Of a DNA stretch of 48,210 nt, positions 32,721 to 41,226 are shown one piece after another. The notes below the pieces were generated by a model. The model did no database searches and was not told where the DNA came from. It saw nothing but the letters and a program-made list of their open reading frames with translations. The position numbers and the translations under genes were made by a program. This DNA comes from Clostridia bacterium (GTDB lineage Bacteria; Bacillota_A; Clostridia; Oscillospirales; CAG-272): assembly GCA_017462125.1 (NCBI GenBank), contig JAFTRQ010000186.1:1-48210 (forward strand), written 5' to 3'. Position 1 is the first letter of the stretch. Each line of letters opens with the position of its first letter.

Positions 32721-33659
32721 ATGACAGCGAAGAAGAGAAGACGGAGCAGTAGGTCTCCAATCGTGATCCTGTTCACGTTGATACTTGTGATCATTGCAGG
32801 CGTTTATGCCGCTTGTGACGGTCTGATCGATATTCCCGGAGTCACTCCCGATGAAACCGAGAGCAATCAGAACGGCATTGCCGATTCTGTGCCCGTTCCC
32901 GATGACGGGGAGGTCATATTCCACTTTATAGACGTGGGGCAGGGAGACGCGATCCTGATCACCACCCCCGACGGCAATATGCTTGTGGATACCAGCGTAA
33001 AGAGCGCGAGAGATCAGCTTGTGGCGTATCTTGACAGCGTGGGTGTTACGGAGCTTGAATATCTCGTTCTGACCCACCCCGACGCCGATCATATCGGAAA
33101 CGCAGACTATATTATCGAGAACTACGACATCAAGAATATTCTGCTCCCCGATCAGGCGGCGACGAGCAAAACCTATGAAAGAATGCTGACCGCTATGGAA
33201 AACAGCTCCGCCAACGTGATCTGCCCCGAGCCGGGATACGTTTTCAGCCTTGGCGCATTGCAGAATACCGTTATCGCGCCGAATAAGGATTATAACGACG
33301 CCAACGAAATGAGCATCGTCTTCAAGGCGGTGTACGGCGAGACCTCGGTGATGATGACGGGAGACGCGGAGATCAAATCCGAGGAGGATATCGTGAAGCT
33401 GTGGAGTGCGGCAGACCTGAAATGCGATATTCTGAAGGTTGGACATCACGGATCCACTACCTCTACCACGCAGGAATTCCTTGACGCGGTAGACCCCGAT
33501 ATCGCGGTGATCTCCTGCGGTGAGGGCAATACCTACGGCCATCCTCACGACGAGACCCTCGATAAGCTTGCGGCAAAGGGCGTTACCGTCTACCGCACCG
33601 ATACGCAGGGTACCATCATTTTTAAAACCGACGGAGAGACGTTTACTCTGGTGCAGTAG
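32721..33659 (+). CDS. Membrane-anchored or secreted ComEC-like metallo-beta-lactamase-fold hydrolase
   Basis: A 312-residue protein with a basic N-terminus, one hydrophobic segment (about 13-31) and a low-complexity linker. The metallo-beta-lactamase domain resembles the C-terminal part of ComEC: FHFIDVGQGDAILI, THPDADH (metal ligands at about 119-124), MTGDAE and VGHHGS. The hydrophobic segment ends in AAC, so it is either a signal peptide, a weak lipobox or an anchor. ATG 32721 follows AAAGGAG. Stand-alone proteins of this type are common in clostridia; a nuclease or phosphodiesterase activity is possible but unproven. Confidence 0.85.
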   Translation: MTAKKRRRSSRSPIVILFTLILVIIAGVYAACDGLIDIPGVTPDETESNQNGIADSVPVPDDGEVIFHFIDVGQGDAILITTPDGNMLVDTSVKSARDQLVAYLDSVGVTELEYLVLTHPDADHIGNADYIIENYDIKNILLPDQAATSKTYERMLTAMENSSANVICPEPGYVFSLGALQNTVIAPNKDYNDANEMSIVFKAVYGETSVMMTGDAEIKSEEDIVKLWSAADLKCDILKVGHHGSTTSTTQEFLDAVDPDIAVISCGEGNTYGHPHDETLDKLAAKGVTVYRTDTQGTIIFKTDGETFTLVQ

Positions 33660-33714
33660 TAAATTGAATGACCAATTTCCGGCCGTAGAAGAATAAATTA
33701 ACACACGAAGCCTA

Positions 33715-33792
33715 CCTTTTTTCAAAAAATTCTTGAAAAGGGGAGGGCGCGGGAGGGGGAAAGCTTCTTTTAAGAAGCTTTCCCCCTCCCGC
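33715..33792. terminator. Long bidirectional terminator between convergent genes
   Basis: A 21-base arm at 33749-33769 (GCGGGAGGGGG then AAAGCTTCTT) pairs perfectly with 33772-33792 around TT. Just to the left, an imperfect stem CCTTTTTTCAA/TTGAAAAGG spans 33715-33741. The pair sits between the metallo-beta-lactamase-fold gene (plus) and fucI (minus) and probably stops both transcripts. Confidence 0.7.
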
Positions 33793-33806
33793 AATTCTAT
33801 TCGATA

Positions 33807-35603
33807 TTATTTCTTAAACTGTGCGCCGTACGCCGCGCAAGCGCGGTAGTCTGCGCCTTCCTTGTCCATTCCAAACGCGTTCCAAGCCGCGGGACGGAAG
33901 ATCTTTTCCTCGGGCACGTTGTGCATACAAACGGGGATGCGGAGGATCGAGCAGAGCGTGATCAGATCCGCGCCGATGTGACCGTAGGAGATAGCACCGT
34001 GGTTTGCGCCCCAATTGTTCATCACGTCGTATGCGGTCTTGAATGCGCCCTCACCTGTGCAACGGGGAGCGAACCAAGTGCAGGGCCAGGTGTAGTCTGT
34101 GCGCTTCCAGAGCGTGTCGCTGACGTCAGAGGGGAGAGCAACCGTCCAACCCTCGGCGATCTGCATCACGGGGCCGAGACCCTTGACCAGATTGAGTCTG
34201 ATCATCGTAACCGGCATTTCAGCCTTGGTCTCGAAGCGAGAGCTGTATCCGCCGCCGCGGAAGTAACCAAGGTCTGCATAGTTCCAGGTGGTGTTTGCCA
34301 TAACCGTGTCGCAATCGGCATCGGTCATTTCAAACCACTGCTTCATCACAGCGTTGCCGTTCTCGTCCTTCACGTCGCCGCAAGCGTCGAGACAGCAGGC
34401 ACCCGAGTTGATCAGGTGGATGAAGCCGTCCGCTTCAAGAGCCTTGCCCTCGATGTCGTAGCCCGTGCACTTCTTGACAGCGTCGCCCGACCAATAGGTG
34501 CGCACGTCTGCAAACATCTGCGCGCGGTTTGTGAGCAGCTTCATAAAGAGCATACCGAGACCGTTGAGCACGTCGTTTTCGGTGGCGAGAATATAGGGCT
34601 CGCGAGCGCCGTTCCAGTCGAAGGAGGTGTTGAGCAGAGCCTCGGGGAAGTCACAGTTGGGATAGAAGTCTGTCCACTGTCTCTGACCCTGGAAGCCTGC
34701 GGCGATGGCATTGTGACCCACCATTTCCTCCTCACAGCCTGCGGGAAGATTCTTGTTGCCGTTCATCAGATCCTTGATGATGACCATCATCTTGACAACG
34801 AATTCCCAGTCCGCGTCCTTTTCCTCGCGGGTTCTCTGAAGATTTTCGGGGTTCTTGTCAAAGCCCTCGATGCACTTTTCCTTGACCCAAGCAAGCGCCT
34901 TTTCGTATTCAGCCTTGTCGTAGATCTCCTCGGTCATTCGTCTGATGATCTCGACCTCGTCAACAGACTCCACTCTCATTCCGAGATAGTCCTCGATGAA
35001 GTTGGGGTCGATGATCGAGCCGCCGATGCCCATACAGATCGAGCCGATCTGCAGGTAGGACTTACCGCGCATCGATGCCGCCGCTACAGCCGCGCGACCG
35101 AAGCGGAGGAGCTTTTCCTCTACGTCTGCGGGAATGCTTGTGTCATCGCAATTCTGCACGTCGTGACCGTAAATGCCAAATGCGGGCAGCCCTTTTTGCG
35201 CGTGAGTTGCTAAAACGCTGGCGAGATAAACGGCACCGGGACGCTCAGTGCCGTTAAAGCCCCAAACCGCCTTGATGGTGTCCTTTTCCATATCCATAGT
35301 CTCCGCGCCGTAGCACCAGCAGGGAGTAACGGTCAGCGTGATCTGCACGCCCTCGCGACGGAACTTGTCCGCGCAAGCGGCGGCCTCGCCAACACGGCCG
35401 ATGGTGGTGTCGGCAATGACAACCTTTACGGGCTCGCCGTTGGAGTATTTCAGATTTTCCTCAAAGAGTCTTGCCGCGCTCTTTGCCATATTCATGGTCT
35501 GTTCCTCGAGGGATTCGCGCACCTTGAGCGCGCCGCGGCGTCCGTCAATGGTGGGACGGATACCGATCACGGGATATTGACCGATCAGTCTGTTTTCTGC
35601 CAT
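33807..35603 (-). CDS. fucI: L-fucose isomerase
   Basis: Manganese-dependent conversion of L-fucose to L-fuculose, the first step of fucose use. The 598-residue length matches the hexameric enzyme of E. coli (591). The N-terminus [20 protein letters not shown] is diagnostic; other matches are [38 protein letters not shown] and [22 protein letters not shown] precedes ATG 35603. It forms an operon with fucU (28-base gap) and is divergent from an AraC regulator. Kinase and aldolase genes for the next steps are not in the window. Confidence 0.97.
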   Translation of the reverse strand: MAENRLIGQYPVIGIRPTIDGRRGALKVRESLEEQTMNMAKSAARLFEENLKYSNGEPVKVVIADTTIGRVGEAAACADKFRREGVQITLTVTPCWCYGAETMDMEKDTIKAVWGFNGTERPGAVYLASVLATHAQKGLPAFGIYGHDVQNCDDTSIPADVEEKLLRFGRAAVAAASMRGKSYLQIGSICMGIGGSIIDPNFIEDYLGMRVESVDEVEIIRRMTEEIYDKAEYEKALAWVKEKCIEGFDKNPENLQRTREEKDADWEFVVKMMVIIKDLMNGNKNLPAGCEEEMVGHNAIAAGFQGQRQWTDFYPNCDFPEALLNTSFDWNGAREPYILATENDVLNGLGMLFMKLLTNRAQMFADVRTYWSGDAVKKCTGYDIEGKALEADGFIHLINSGACCLDACGDVKDENGNAVMKQWFEMTDADCDTVMANTTWNYADLGYFRGGGYSSRFETKAEMPVTMIRLNLVKGLGPVMQIAEGWTVALPSDVSDTLWKRTDYTWPCTWFAPRCTGEGAFKTAYDVMNNWGANHGAISYGHIGADLITLCSILRIPVCMHNVPEEKIFRPAAWNAFGMDKEGADYRACAAYGAQFKK

Positions 35604-35631
35604 TTTTTATCCTCCGATTTTATTAAAATAT

Positions 35632-36066
35632 TTAAATTACACCTTTTTGAAGAATCACGTTTGCATAGAGCGCGCTCTCGCCCGTTGCTATGATTGCATA
35701 TGCATCCTTAGCCTTTTCGTAGAATGCAAAACGCTCGATATTGGTGACTGTCTCGGCACCTCTGCTGTCGTATCGGGAAATGATACCCACATATTCATCC
35801 CAGATAGGCGTTTCCACATTGTCACCGGGGACGACCTGCATGAGGGTGACCGGTTTATCAACATAGGTATCCAAGGGGAACAGCTGCAGGATCGCGTCCA
35901 GAAGCTCAGCGCCGCCATGTCCGTCACAGCGAATGACCTTTGCACATCTTCCCATGCTTTCGGCGGGAAAGTTGCCGTCCGCAATTACGACGGTGTCCCC
36001 GTGCCCCATTTCACAAAGAACCTTCAGAAGCTCGGGAGAGAGTATTTTCGGGATTCCTTTTAACAA
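35632..36066 (-). CDS. fucU: L-fucose mutarotase (RbsD/FucU family)
   Basis: Interconverts fucose anomers to feed the isomerase. The product, taken from a TTG start at 36066, is 144 residues beginning MLKGIPKILSPELLKVLCEM, exactly the usual FucU N-terminus. MGHGD with the catalytic histidine and ADGNFPAES follow. AGAGG lies about seven bases before this TTG. The open frame continues upstream but encodes sequence unlike FucU, so the annotated ATG-type starts further up would be wrong. It is upstream of fucI in the same operon. Confidence 0.93.
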   Translation of the reverse strand: MLKGIPKILSPELLKVLCEMGHGDTVVIADGNFPAESMGRCAKVIRCDGHGGAELLDAILQLFPLDTYVDKPVTLMQVVPGDNVETPIWDEYVGIISRYDSRGAETVTNIERFAFYEKAKDAYAIIATGESALYANVILQKGVI

Positions 36067-36153
36067 TGATTTTACCTCTCTTTCCGACAGATAATGATAT
36101 TGGTCAACTGCCGAATTTTGCCATAAAAAAACATAAATGTTTTCATATACTAC

Positions 36154-36182
36154 TTGAATTATATTAGAAATTGTGGTAAAAT
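36154..36182 (+). promoter_or_regulatory. Promoter of the AraC-family regulator
   Basis: TTGAAT (36154-36159) and TAAAAT (36177-36182) with a 17-base spacer, about 64 bases before the regulator's start codon. On the other strand a TATAAT word (36158-36163) lacks a matching -35, which would fit an activator-dependent fuc promoter. Confidence 0.6.
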
Positions 36183-36245
36183 ACTTGTACAAACAGTAAA
36201 AATATTTGCACAATAGTTACATTTTGAGGAAAAGAGGTCGTTTTT

Positions 36246-37097
36246 ATGAAATATGCCGAATACAAGGAGCAAAAAAAGCACGGCTCTGAATCCTTTCCTA
36301 TTCAGTATTATTTCGTGGATGAGAATCATCCGCAATACGTGATGCCCCTGCATTGGCACAGGGAATTTGAGGTGATCCGCGTGAAGCAGGGCACCTTGAC
36401 GCTGTATTTGAACAATATCGAATGCAGGATGGGGGCGGGGGAGGTGCGCTTTGTCGCTCCGGGAACGCTGCACCGCGGCGAGCCCTCTGATTGCGTATAT
36501 GAGTGCGCTGTTTTCGATATGCGTATGATCTCGGGCTACAACTCTGTTGCCGTTTCCGAGCTGCTTCGCCCTATCGAATCGGGAGATATGGAGGTCGACG
36601 TCAGCTGTCCCGCGGCGGAGGGCGCGGCCTGCGCCCTGCTTGATGCCGTGCGGGCTGAGGAAAGCTATTTTGAATTGAAGGTGTTGGCATTGATCGCCGA
36701 AATATTCTATTCGATGTACGATTGCGGAGCGGTCAGACCGTTGCATTCAGAGGGGCGCCGCTTTGCTCACCGCCGCGCTGTGATGACGCTCCTGATCGAC
36801 AAGATCGAAAAGGAATACACCAAAAGGATCACGCTTTCAGACCTTGCCGAGATGACGCAGATCAATGAAAAGTATCTTTGTCGGTTTTTCAAGGAATTTA
36901 CGGGGCAAACGCCCATCGATTATATCAACCGCCTGCGGATCGACCGCGCTTGCTATGAAATGACGGTCAATAAAATGAACGTTACCGAGGCGGCATATGA
37001 GTGCGGCTTTAACGAGCTCAGCTATTTTTCAAAAACCTTTAAAAAGTATAAGGGTATGTCACCGGGACAGTATAAGCAACGCTTTGCGTTGCAGTAA
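36246..37097 (+). CDS. AraC-family regulator, probable fucose-operon activator
   Basis: A 283-residue regulator with an N-terminal cupin (about 20-110; LHWHREFEVIRV carries cupin-type histidines). The C-terminal AraC DNA-binding domain has two helix-turn-helix motifs: LSDLAEMTQINEKYLCRFF, and TEAAYECGFNELSYFSKTF ending at KYKGMSPGQYKQ. RBS AAAGAGG precedes ATG 36246. It is divergent from fucU-fucI across 179 bases, the standard arrangement for a local sugar-responsive activator. Fucose or fuculose as its ligand is inferred. Confidence 0.9.
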   Translation: MKYAEYKEQKKHGSESFPIQYYFVDENHPQYVMPLHWHREFEVIRVKQGTLTLYLNNIECRMGAGEVRFVAPGTLHRGEPSDCVYECAVFDMRMISGYNSVAVSELLRPIESGDMEVDVSCPAAEGAACALLDAVRAEESYFELKVLALIAEIFYSMYDCGAVRPLHSEGRRFAHRRAVMTLLIDKIEKEYTKRITLSDLAEMTQINEKYLCRFFKEFTGQTPIDYINRLRIDRACYEMTVNKMNVTEAAYECGFNELSYFSKTFKKYKGMSPGQYKQRFALQ

Positions 37098-37131
37098 CGT
37101 AGCCTAAAATGGCAGATGGAGGAGAAAAAAT

Positions 37132-37620
37132 ATGTCAATCATTTTAATAGGTATGCCGTCGTGCGGCAAAAGCACGCTTGGAGTTCTGCTTGCGAAGAAG
37201 CTGGGCTACCGCTTTATCGATTCCGACCTTTTGATACAGGAGTCCGAGGGCAAGCTGCTTCACGAGATCATCGCGGAGCAGGGAAACGAGGGATTTCTTG
37301 AGATCGAGGAGCGCGTGAATGCCTCGATTACAGATGAAAAGGCCGTGATAGCCACGGGCGGTAGCGTGATATACGGCGAGAGTGCAATGAAAAACCTTAA
37401 AAGCCTTGGCAAGGTGGTCTATCTGAAGGTGCCCTATGATGAAATGTGCCGCAGACTTGGAGACTATTCCCACCGCGGCGTTGTGATCAAGAAGGGCAGT
37501 ACCCTGGCGGATATGTATGCCGAAAGAGAGCCGCTTTACGAAAAATACGCCGACCTTACCGTCGACGTTTGCAATGCCCAACTTTCGGATTCCTTGGAAA
37601 AAATTTGTCAAGCACTATGA
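37132..37620 (+). CDS. aroK: Shikimate kinase
   Basis: Phosphorylates shikimate in aromatic amino-acid synthesis. The 162-residue protein has the P-loop GMPSCGKS (7-14), the substrate aspartate in FIDSDLLI, FLEIEERV and the Walker-B-like IATGGSVI. RBS GGAGG precedes ATG 37132. It stands 34 bases after the AraC gene and away from other aro genes. A broader nucleoside-kinase role is unlikely given the complete motif set. Confidence 0.9.
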   Translation: MSIILIGMPSCGKSTLGVLLAKKLGYRFIDSDLLIQESEGKLLHEIIAEQGNEGFLEIEERVNASITDEKAVIATGGSVIYGESAMKNLKSLGKVVYLKVPYDEMCRRLGDYSHRGVVIKKGSTLADMYAEREPLYEKYADLTVDVCNAQLSDSLEKICQAL

Positions 37621-37713
37621 TTTTGGCAAAGCCAGACGCGAATAGGCAAATGTTTTGTTTCGCATTTCCGGGAAGAATGACTATGCTGCTTCGGGCGGCG
37701 GAAAGGATTTGTT

Positions 37714-38721
37714 ATGAAAAAATTAGGGTTGATTTTTGTCGGTCTGTTCATAGTATTATCGTTAGTCTCCTGTAAGCACACCCACGAATTTGGCGAATGG
37801 TCGCAGGCGACTCTGCCGACCTGCACCTCCGAGGGTGTAGGACAGCGCATATGCGAGTGTGGAGAGATAGAAAAGAAAACGATCCCTATGACAGAGCATG
37901 TGGCGGGAGAAGGTAGCTGTACACGTGAACTTCTTTGCACGGTGTGCGGTGAGGTGATAGGGACTAAGCTCGATCACGTCTTGGAGAATGAGACCTCCTG
38001 CACCAAATGGAGGGCTTGCAAGCTTTGCGGTAAGACCGTGCAAGCCGCCCCGGGGCACGATTGGGTAGAGGCAAGCTGTACCGAGCCCAAGACCTGCGCG
38101 AGATGCAACGAGACAGAAGGACTGCCTCTCGGGCATCAATGGGTATGGGAGCCCACAGCATCCTGTAAAATCTGCGGCACCGAGCGCGCGGCGTTATATA
38201 TCAGCGGTAGCGCCGAGGAGGCGCAGTCGGCTGAGCTGCATTATATGTACGATCGCTCCTCCATAGTTGGAGGCAACGTCAAATATGAGACCGCCGACCA
38301 GGCTATGCACACGGTCTGGACGTTGACCGACGGCGTGGACGCCAATATCAAGGATTTTCCCGTCGTGCTGATCCTGACGGCAAATCTTTGCACCTGCGAT
38401 TACGACGGAATCTGTTGTGGAGAAGAAAATTGCAGTCTTAGCTTGACGGTGGGCGGTGAAAAGCCCGATCCGATCGACTTGCAGACGTACTTTTTTGACC
38501 GCCCTTACGGTTGGTTCAATTATTTTTACGGTGATTATTCTTCCGAAATAGCCGAGGGCCTGAGCGGGGCGATCAGTGATTTCAGATTTACCGTTAATGG
38601 GATCACAGCCGACGGAGCGGAGAGATCGGAAATCTATTTTATCGGATTTTTCAAGACTCTTGAGGAGGCCGAGCAGTGCGCAGGCAGGTATCTCGCAACA
38701 ATGTGGGCGACGGAGGAATGA
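37714..38721 (+). CDS. Lipoprotein with cysteine-rich (CxxC) repeats
   Basis: A 335-residue secreted protein with a classic lipoprotein signal (MKKLGLIF...LVSC, Cys20). It is followed by about five related units of roughly 27 residues, each CT-x(5-6)-CxxC and most ending in a GHxW or DHV segment (about 37-155). The remaining 180 residues form a domain with no family I recognise, containing more cysteine pairs (LCTCDYDGICCGEENC). The repeats look like extracytoplasmic metal- or disulfide-stabilised modules seen in clostridial surface proteins. RBS GGAAAGGA precedes ATG 37714. Function unknown. Confidence 0.8.
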   Translation: MKKLGLIFVGLFIVLSLVSCKHTHEFGEWSQATLPTCTSEGVGQRICECGEIEKKTIPMTEHVAGEGSCTRELLCTVCGEVIGTKLDHVLENETSCTKWRACKLCGKTVQAAPGHDWVEASCTEPKTCARCNETEGLPLGHQWVWEPTASCKICGTERAALYISGSAEEAQSAELHYMYDRSSIVGGNVKYETADQAMHTVWTLTDGVDANIKDFPVVLILTANLCTCDYDGICCGEENCSLSLTVGGEKPDPIDLQTYFFDRPYGWFNYFYGDYSSEIAEGLSGAISDFRFTVNGITADGAERSEIYFIGFFKTLEEAEQCAGRYLATMWATEE

Positions 38722-38778
38722 GAAACGGCAAAGTGCAAATAATCGTTGCATATCAAAACTTTTGAAAGGATCAATAGG

Positions 38779-38829
38779 ATGAAAAACAAAATGCTGTCAG
38801 GGGCGTGTTACAAGAATTTTTCATCGTAA
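38779..38829 (+). pseudogene. Possible 5' remnant of a gene or leader peptide (16 codons)
   Basis: GAAAGGA (38764-38770) lies nine bases before ATG 38779, which opens a 16-codon frame (MKNKMLSGACYKNFSS) ending in TAA. The start looks real, but the product is too short to judge. It may be the stump of a decayed gene whose rest was lost around the nearby palindromic element. Confidence 0.25.
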
Positions 38830-38871
38830 ACGGTTGATAAATTGCAATTTAGCGGTGAGATGAGATAAACA

Positions 38872-39005
38872 CGGAAAGGCTCCCTTGTGTAAAGGGAGCT
38901 GTCACCGAAGGTGACTGAGGGATTGTAAAAAAGCGTTTGTCAAATATACAATCCCTCCGTCTCGCTTGCGCGATCCACCTCCCTTTACACAAGGGAGGCT
39001 TACCG
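38872..39005. mobile_element. MITE-like palindromic element (134 bp)
   Basis: The two ends are inverted copies of about 54 bases. AAGGCTCCCTTGTGTAAAGG at the left matches the reverse complement of the right end with few differences; both arms then carry a small variable hairpin and GAGGGATTGTA. Outer bases CGG/CCG extend the repeat. The 20-odd bases between the arms are AT-rich. It encodes nothing. Similar palindromes are, to my knowledge, abundant in gut clostridial genomes; mobilisation would need a transposase from elsewhere. No clear target-site duplication was found. Confidence 0.75.
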
Positions 39006-39020
39006 CGTACATCTGCACCA

Positions 39021-39050
39021 CTCAACTCCCCGATAAATCAAAATTTGAAA
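39021..39050 (-). repeat. Short dispersed AT-rich motif, copy 1
   Basis: On the minus strand this reads TTTCAAATTTTGATTTATCG then GGGAGTT, the same as at 43925-43952 and, with small changes, at 48181-48208. It lies between the MITE-like element and the clpX terminator. Confidence 0.6.
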
Positions 39051-39053
39051 TAC

Positions 39054-39100
39054 GTATAAATCAAAAAACAGGAGAAACGCTATGATAGCGTTTCTCCTGT
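39054..39100 (-). terminator. Rho-independent terminator of tig-clpP-clpX
   Basis: On the minus strand a 15-bp stem (39068-39082 with 39086-39100; ACAGGAGAAACGCTA arm) with a three-base loop is followed by TTTTTTGATTTA. It starts seven bases beyond the clpX stop codon. Confidence 0.92.
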
Positions 39101-39107
39101 AATTTTC

Positions 39108-40457
39108 TTATTTTGCCTCGGGCAGCACGTCGTCAAGATTGATCTTTTCAACCGGTGCCTCAAGAGCGGGAGCTTTGATAACCAATTGAGGATCAGCCTT
39201 TTCCATAACGCACTCACGTGTGATAATGACCTCCGCTACGTCGTCGCGGGAGGGGATCTCGTACATGATCTTGGTCATAACACCTTCGATGATGGAGCGG
39301 AGTCCGCGCGCGCCTGTCTTACGCTCGATTGCAAGGCTCGCGATGCTCTCCAGCGCCTCCTCGGAGAAGGAAAGCTTCACGCCGTCGATCTCAAAGAGCT
39401 TCTGATACTGCTTCATGATCGCGTTCTTCGGCTCGCGGAGGATGCGGATCAATGCGTCGTTGTCAAGCTCGGTCAAGGACACGATGACGGGCAGTCGACC
39501 CACAAGCTCGGGGATCAGACCGAATTTCACGATGTCGTGAGCGGTCACGTCGCCGAAAATGCCGTTGCTTGCAGCTTCTGTCTTTTCGCTCTCGCCCGAA
39601 AAACCGATCAGTCTCTTGCCCTTGCGATTTTCGATGACCTTGTCAAGTCCGTCAAAGGCACCGCCGCAGATAAAGAGAATATTTTCGGTATTGATCTTGA
39701 TGAATTCCTGATTGGGGTGCTTTCTGCCGCCCTGAGGAGGCACGTTTGCCACGGTGCCCTCGAGGATCTTCAGAAGCGCCTGCTGAACGCCCTCACCCGA
39801 AACGTCTCTTGTGATCGAGCGGTTTTCGCTCTTACGTGAGATCTTATCCACCTCGTCGATATAGATGATGCCTCGCTCGGCAAGCTCTACGTCGTAGTCA
39901 GCCGCCTGAATGAGGCGGAGCAGGATGTTCTCCACGTCCTCGCCCACGTAGCCCGCCTCGGTCAAGGTGGTAGCGTCGGCGATGGCGAAGGGAACCTTCA
40001 GCGTCTTTGCAAGGGTCTGCGCCAGGTATGTTTTACCCACACCCGTAGGGCCGATCAGGAGCACGTTGCTCTTCTGGATCTCAACGCCGTCATTCTGCGC
40101 CTCGGCTTTCTTGGAGCGCCTTCCGCGGCTCTCCTGTTCCTTGGAAAGGATGCGCTTATAATGGTTGTAGACCGCGACGGAAAGCGCGACCTTTGCGTCC
40201 TCCTGACCGATGACGTGCTCGTCAAGCGCCGCCTTGATGTCCATAGGCTTGGGCAGAGCGGAGAGCGACAGCTTTTCGGCGTCGTTCATAGACGAGACGG
40301 TCTCATAGATCAGATCGGAGCAGGATTCCACGCAGAAATCGCAGATGTAAACGCCCGAAGGGGAGGGGATGAGACAGTTGACCTGATTTTCATTACGTCC
40401 GCAGAAGGAGCAATAGCGAAGGCTGCCGCTCTGCGGAGTTCGGTTATTTGATGCCAT
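39108..40457 (-). CDS. clpX: ATP-dependent protease ATPase subunit ClpX
   Basis: AAA+ unfoldase that delivers substrates to ClpP. The 449-residue protein has an N-terminal zinc-binding domain (CSFCG and CDFCVESC), Walker A GPTGVGKT, Walker [11 protein letters not shown], the sensor region and RLIGFSGE, whose IGF docks on ClpP. The C-terminus carries a short acidic tail ([15 protein letters not shown]). It is the last gene of tig-clpP-clpX, 24 bases after clpP, and is followed by a strong terminator. Confidence 0.97.
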   Translation of the reverse strand: MASNNRTPQSGSLRYCSFCGRNENQVNCLIPSPSGVYICDFCVESCSDLIYETVSSMNDAEKLSLSALPKPMDIKAALDEHVIGQEDAKVALSVAVYNHYKRILSKEQESRGRRSKKAEAQNDGVEIQKSNVLLIGPTGVGKTYLAQTLAKTLKVPFAIADATTLTEAGYVGEDVENILLRLIQAADYDVELAERGIIYIDEVDKISRKSENRSITRDVSGEGVQQALLKILEGTVANVPPQGGRKHPNQEFIKINTENILFICGGAFDGLDKVIENRKGKRLIGFSGESEKTEAASNGIFGDVTAHDIVKFGLIPELVGRLPVIVSLTELDNDALIRILREPKNAIMKQYQKLFEIDGVKLSFSEEALESIASLAIERKTGARGLRSIIEGVMTKIMYEIPSRDDVAEVIITRECVMEKADPQLVIKAPALEAPVEKINLDDVLPEAK

Positions 40458-40481
40458 TTTTCAATAAACCTTTCGTGACGA

Positions 40482-41087
40482 TTATTCGTGCTTTGTGATG
40501 ATGCGGTCGATGATACCGTACTCCAGCGCCTGCTCTGCGGTCATAAAGTTATCTCTGTCGGTATCCTTTTCGATCTGCTCAATGGGCTTGCCCGTGTTTT
40601 CCGAAAGGATCTTATTGAGCATATCTCTTGTGCGGAGGATCAGCTCTGCGCGGATCTTGATGTCGCTTGCCTGACCCTGCGCGCCGCCCAAGGGCTGATG
40701 GATCATGATCTCGCTGTGGGGCAGGGCGATTCTCTTGCCCTTTGTTCCCGCGGAGAGCAGGAACGCGCCCATGCTTGCCGCAAGGCCGATGCAGATGGTG
40801 GACACGTCGCACTTGATGTACTGCATCGTGTCATAGATAGCCATACCTGCGGTTACAGAGCCGCCGGGGCTGTTGATATAAAAGGAAATATCCTTTGTGG
40901 GATCCTGTGCCTCGAGGAAGAGCATCTGCGCAACCACAAGGGAAGCCGTTGCATCGTTGACCTCGTCGGAGAGGAAAATAATGCGGTCGTTCAGAAGGCG
41001 GGAGAAGATATCGTAGGAGCGCTCGCCGCGACCCGTCTGCTCAACCACCATAGGAACCAACGCATTTCTCATAATCGAGTTATCCAT
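40482..41087 (-). CDS. clpP: ATP-dependent Clp protease proteolytic subunit
   Basis: Serine peptidase forming the barrel used by both ClpX and ClpC. The 201-residue protein has the full catalytic triad: Ser105 in LAASMGAF, His130 in [10 protein letters not shown] and Asp179 in DTDRDNF. It begins [20 protein letters not shown], with a short propeptide as in other Firmicutes. It lies 139 bases after tig, in a gap with a hairpin and a palindrome but no obvious promoter. It is the only clpP in the window. Confidence 0.97.
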   Translation of the reverse strand: MDNSIMRNALVPMVVEQTGRGERSYDIFSRLLNDRIIFLSDEVNDATASLVVAQMLFLEAQDPTKDISFYINSPGGSVTAGMAIYDTMQYIKCDVSTICIGLAASMGAFLLSAGTKGKRIALPHSEIMIHQPLGGAQGQASDIKIRAELILRTRDMLNKILSENTGKPIEQIEKDTDRDNFMTAEQALEYGIIDRIITKHE

Positions 41088-41110
41088 ATTGTAACCTCAC
41101 TTTCAAGGGG

Positions 41111-41155
41111 ATCTTTATGTAAAGATAGGTTTGCGCCGTGTAACGGAAACACGGC
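41111..41155 (-). promoter_or_regulatory. Palindrome and hairpin in the tig-clpP gap
   Basis: ATCTTTATGTAAAGAT (41111-41126) is a 7-bp perfect inverted repeat around TG. Next to it GCCGTGT (41135-41141) pairs with ACACGGC (41149-41155). Both lie in the 139-base leader before clpP and could regulate clpP separately from tig. Confidence 0.45.
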
Positions 41156-41226
41156 AGAGCAGTTGCCTGCGTATGTATTGTCCACGGCGCTTACCTTTAC
41201 TTAATTGTAATGACTGTCGAGTAATA

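Larger units (their letters stand above)
38722..39059. other. Intergenic region with MITE-like palindrome
   Basis: Holds a very short frame with a good ribosome site (38779-38829), the 134-base palindromic element (38872-39005), and one copy of the AAATTTTGATTTATCGG motif in reverse (39021-39050). No full gene fits. Confidence 0.6.
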
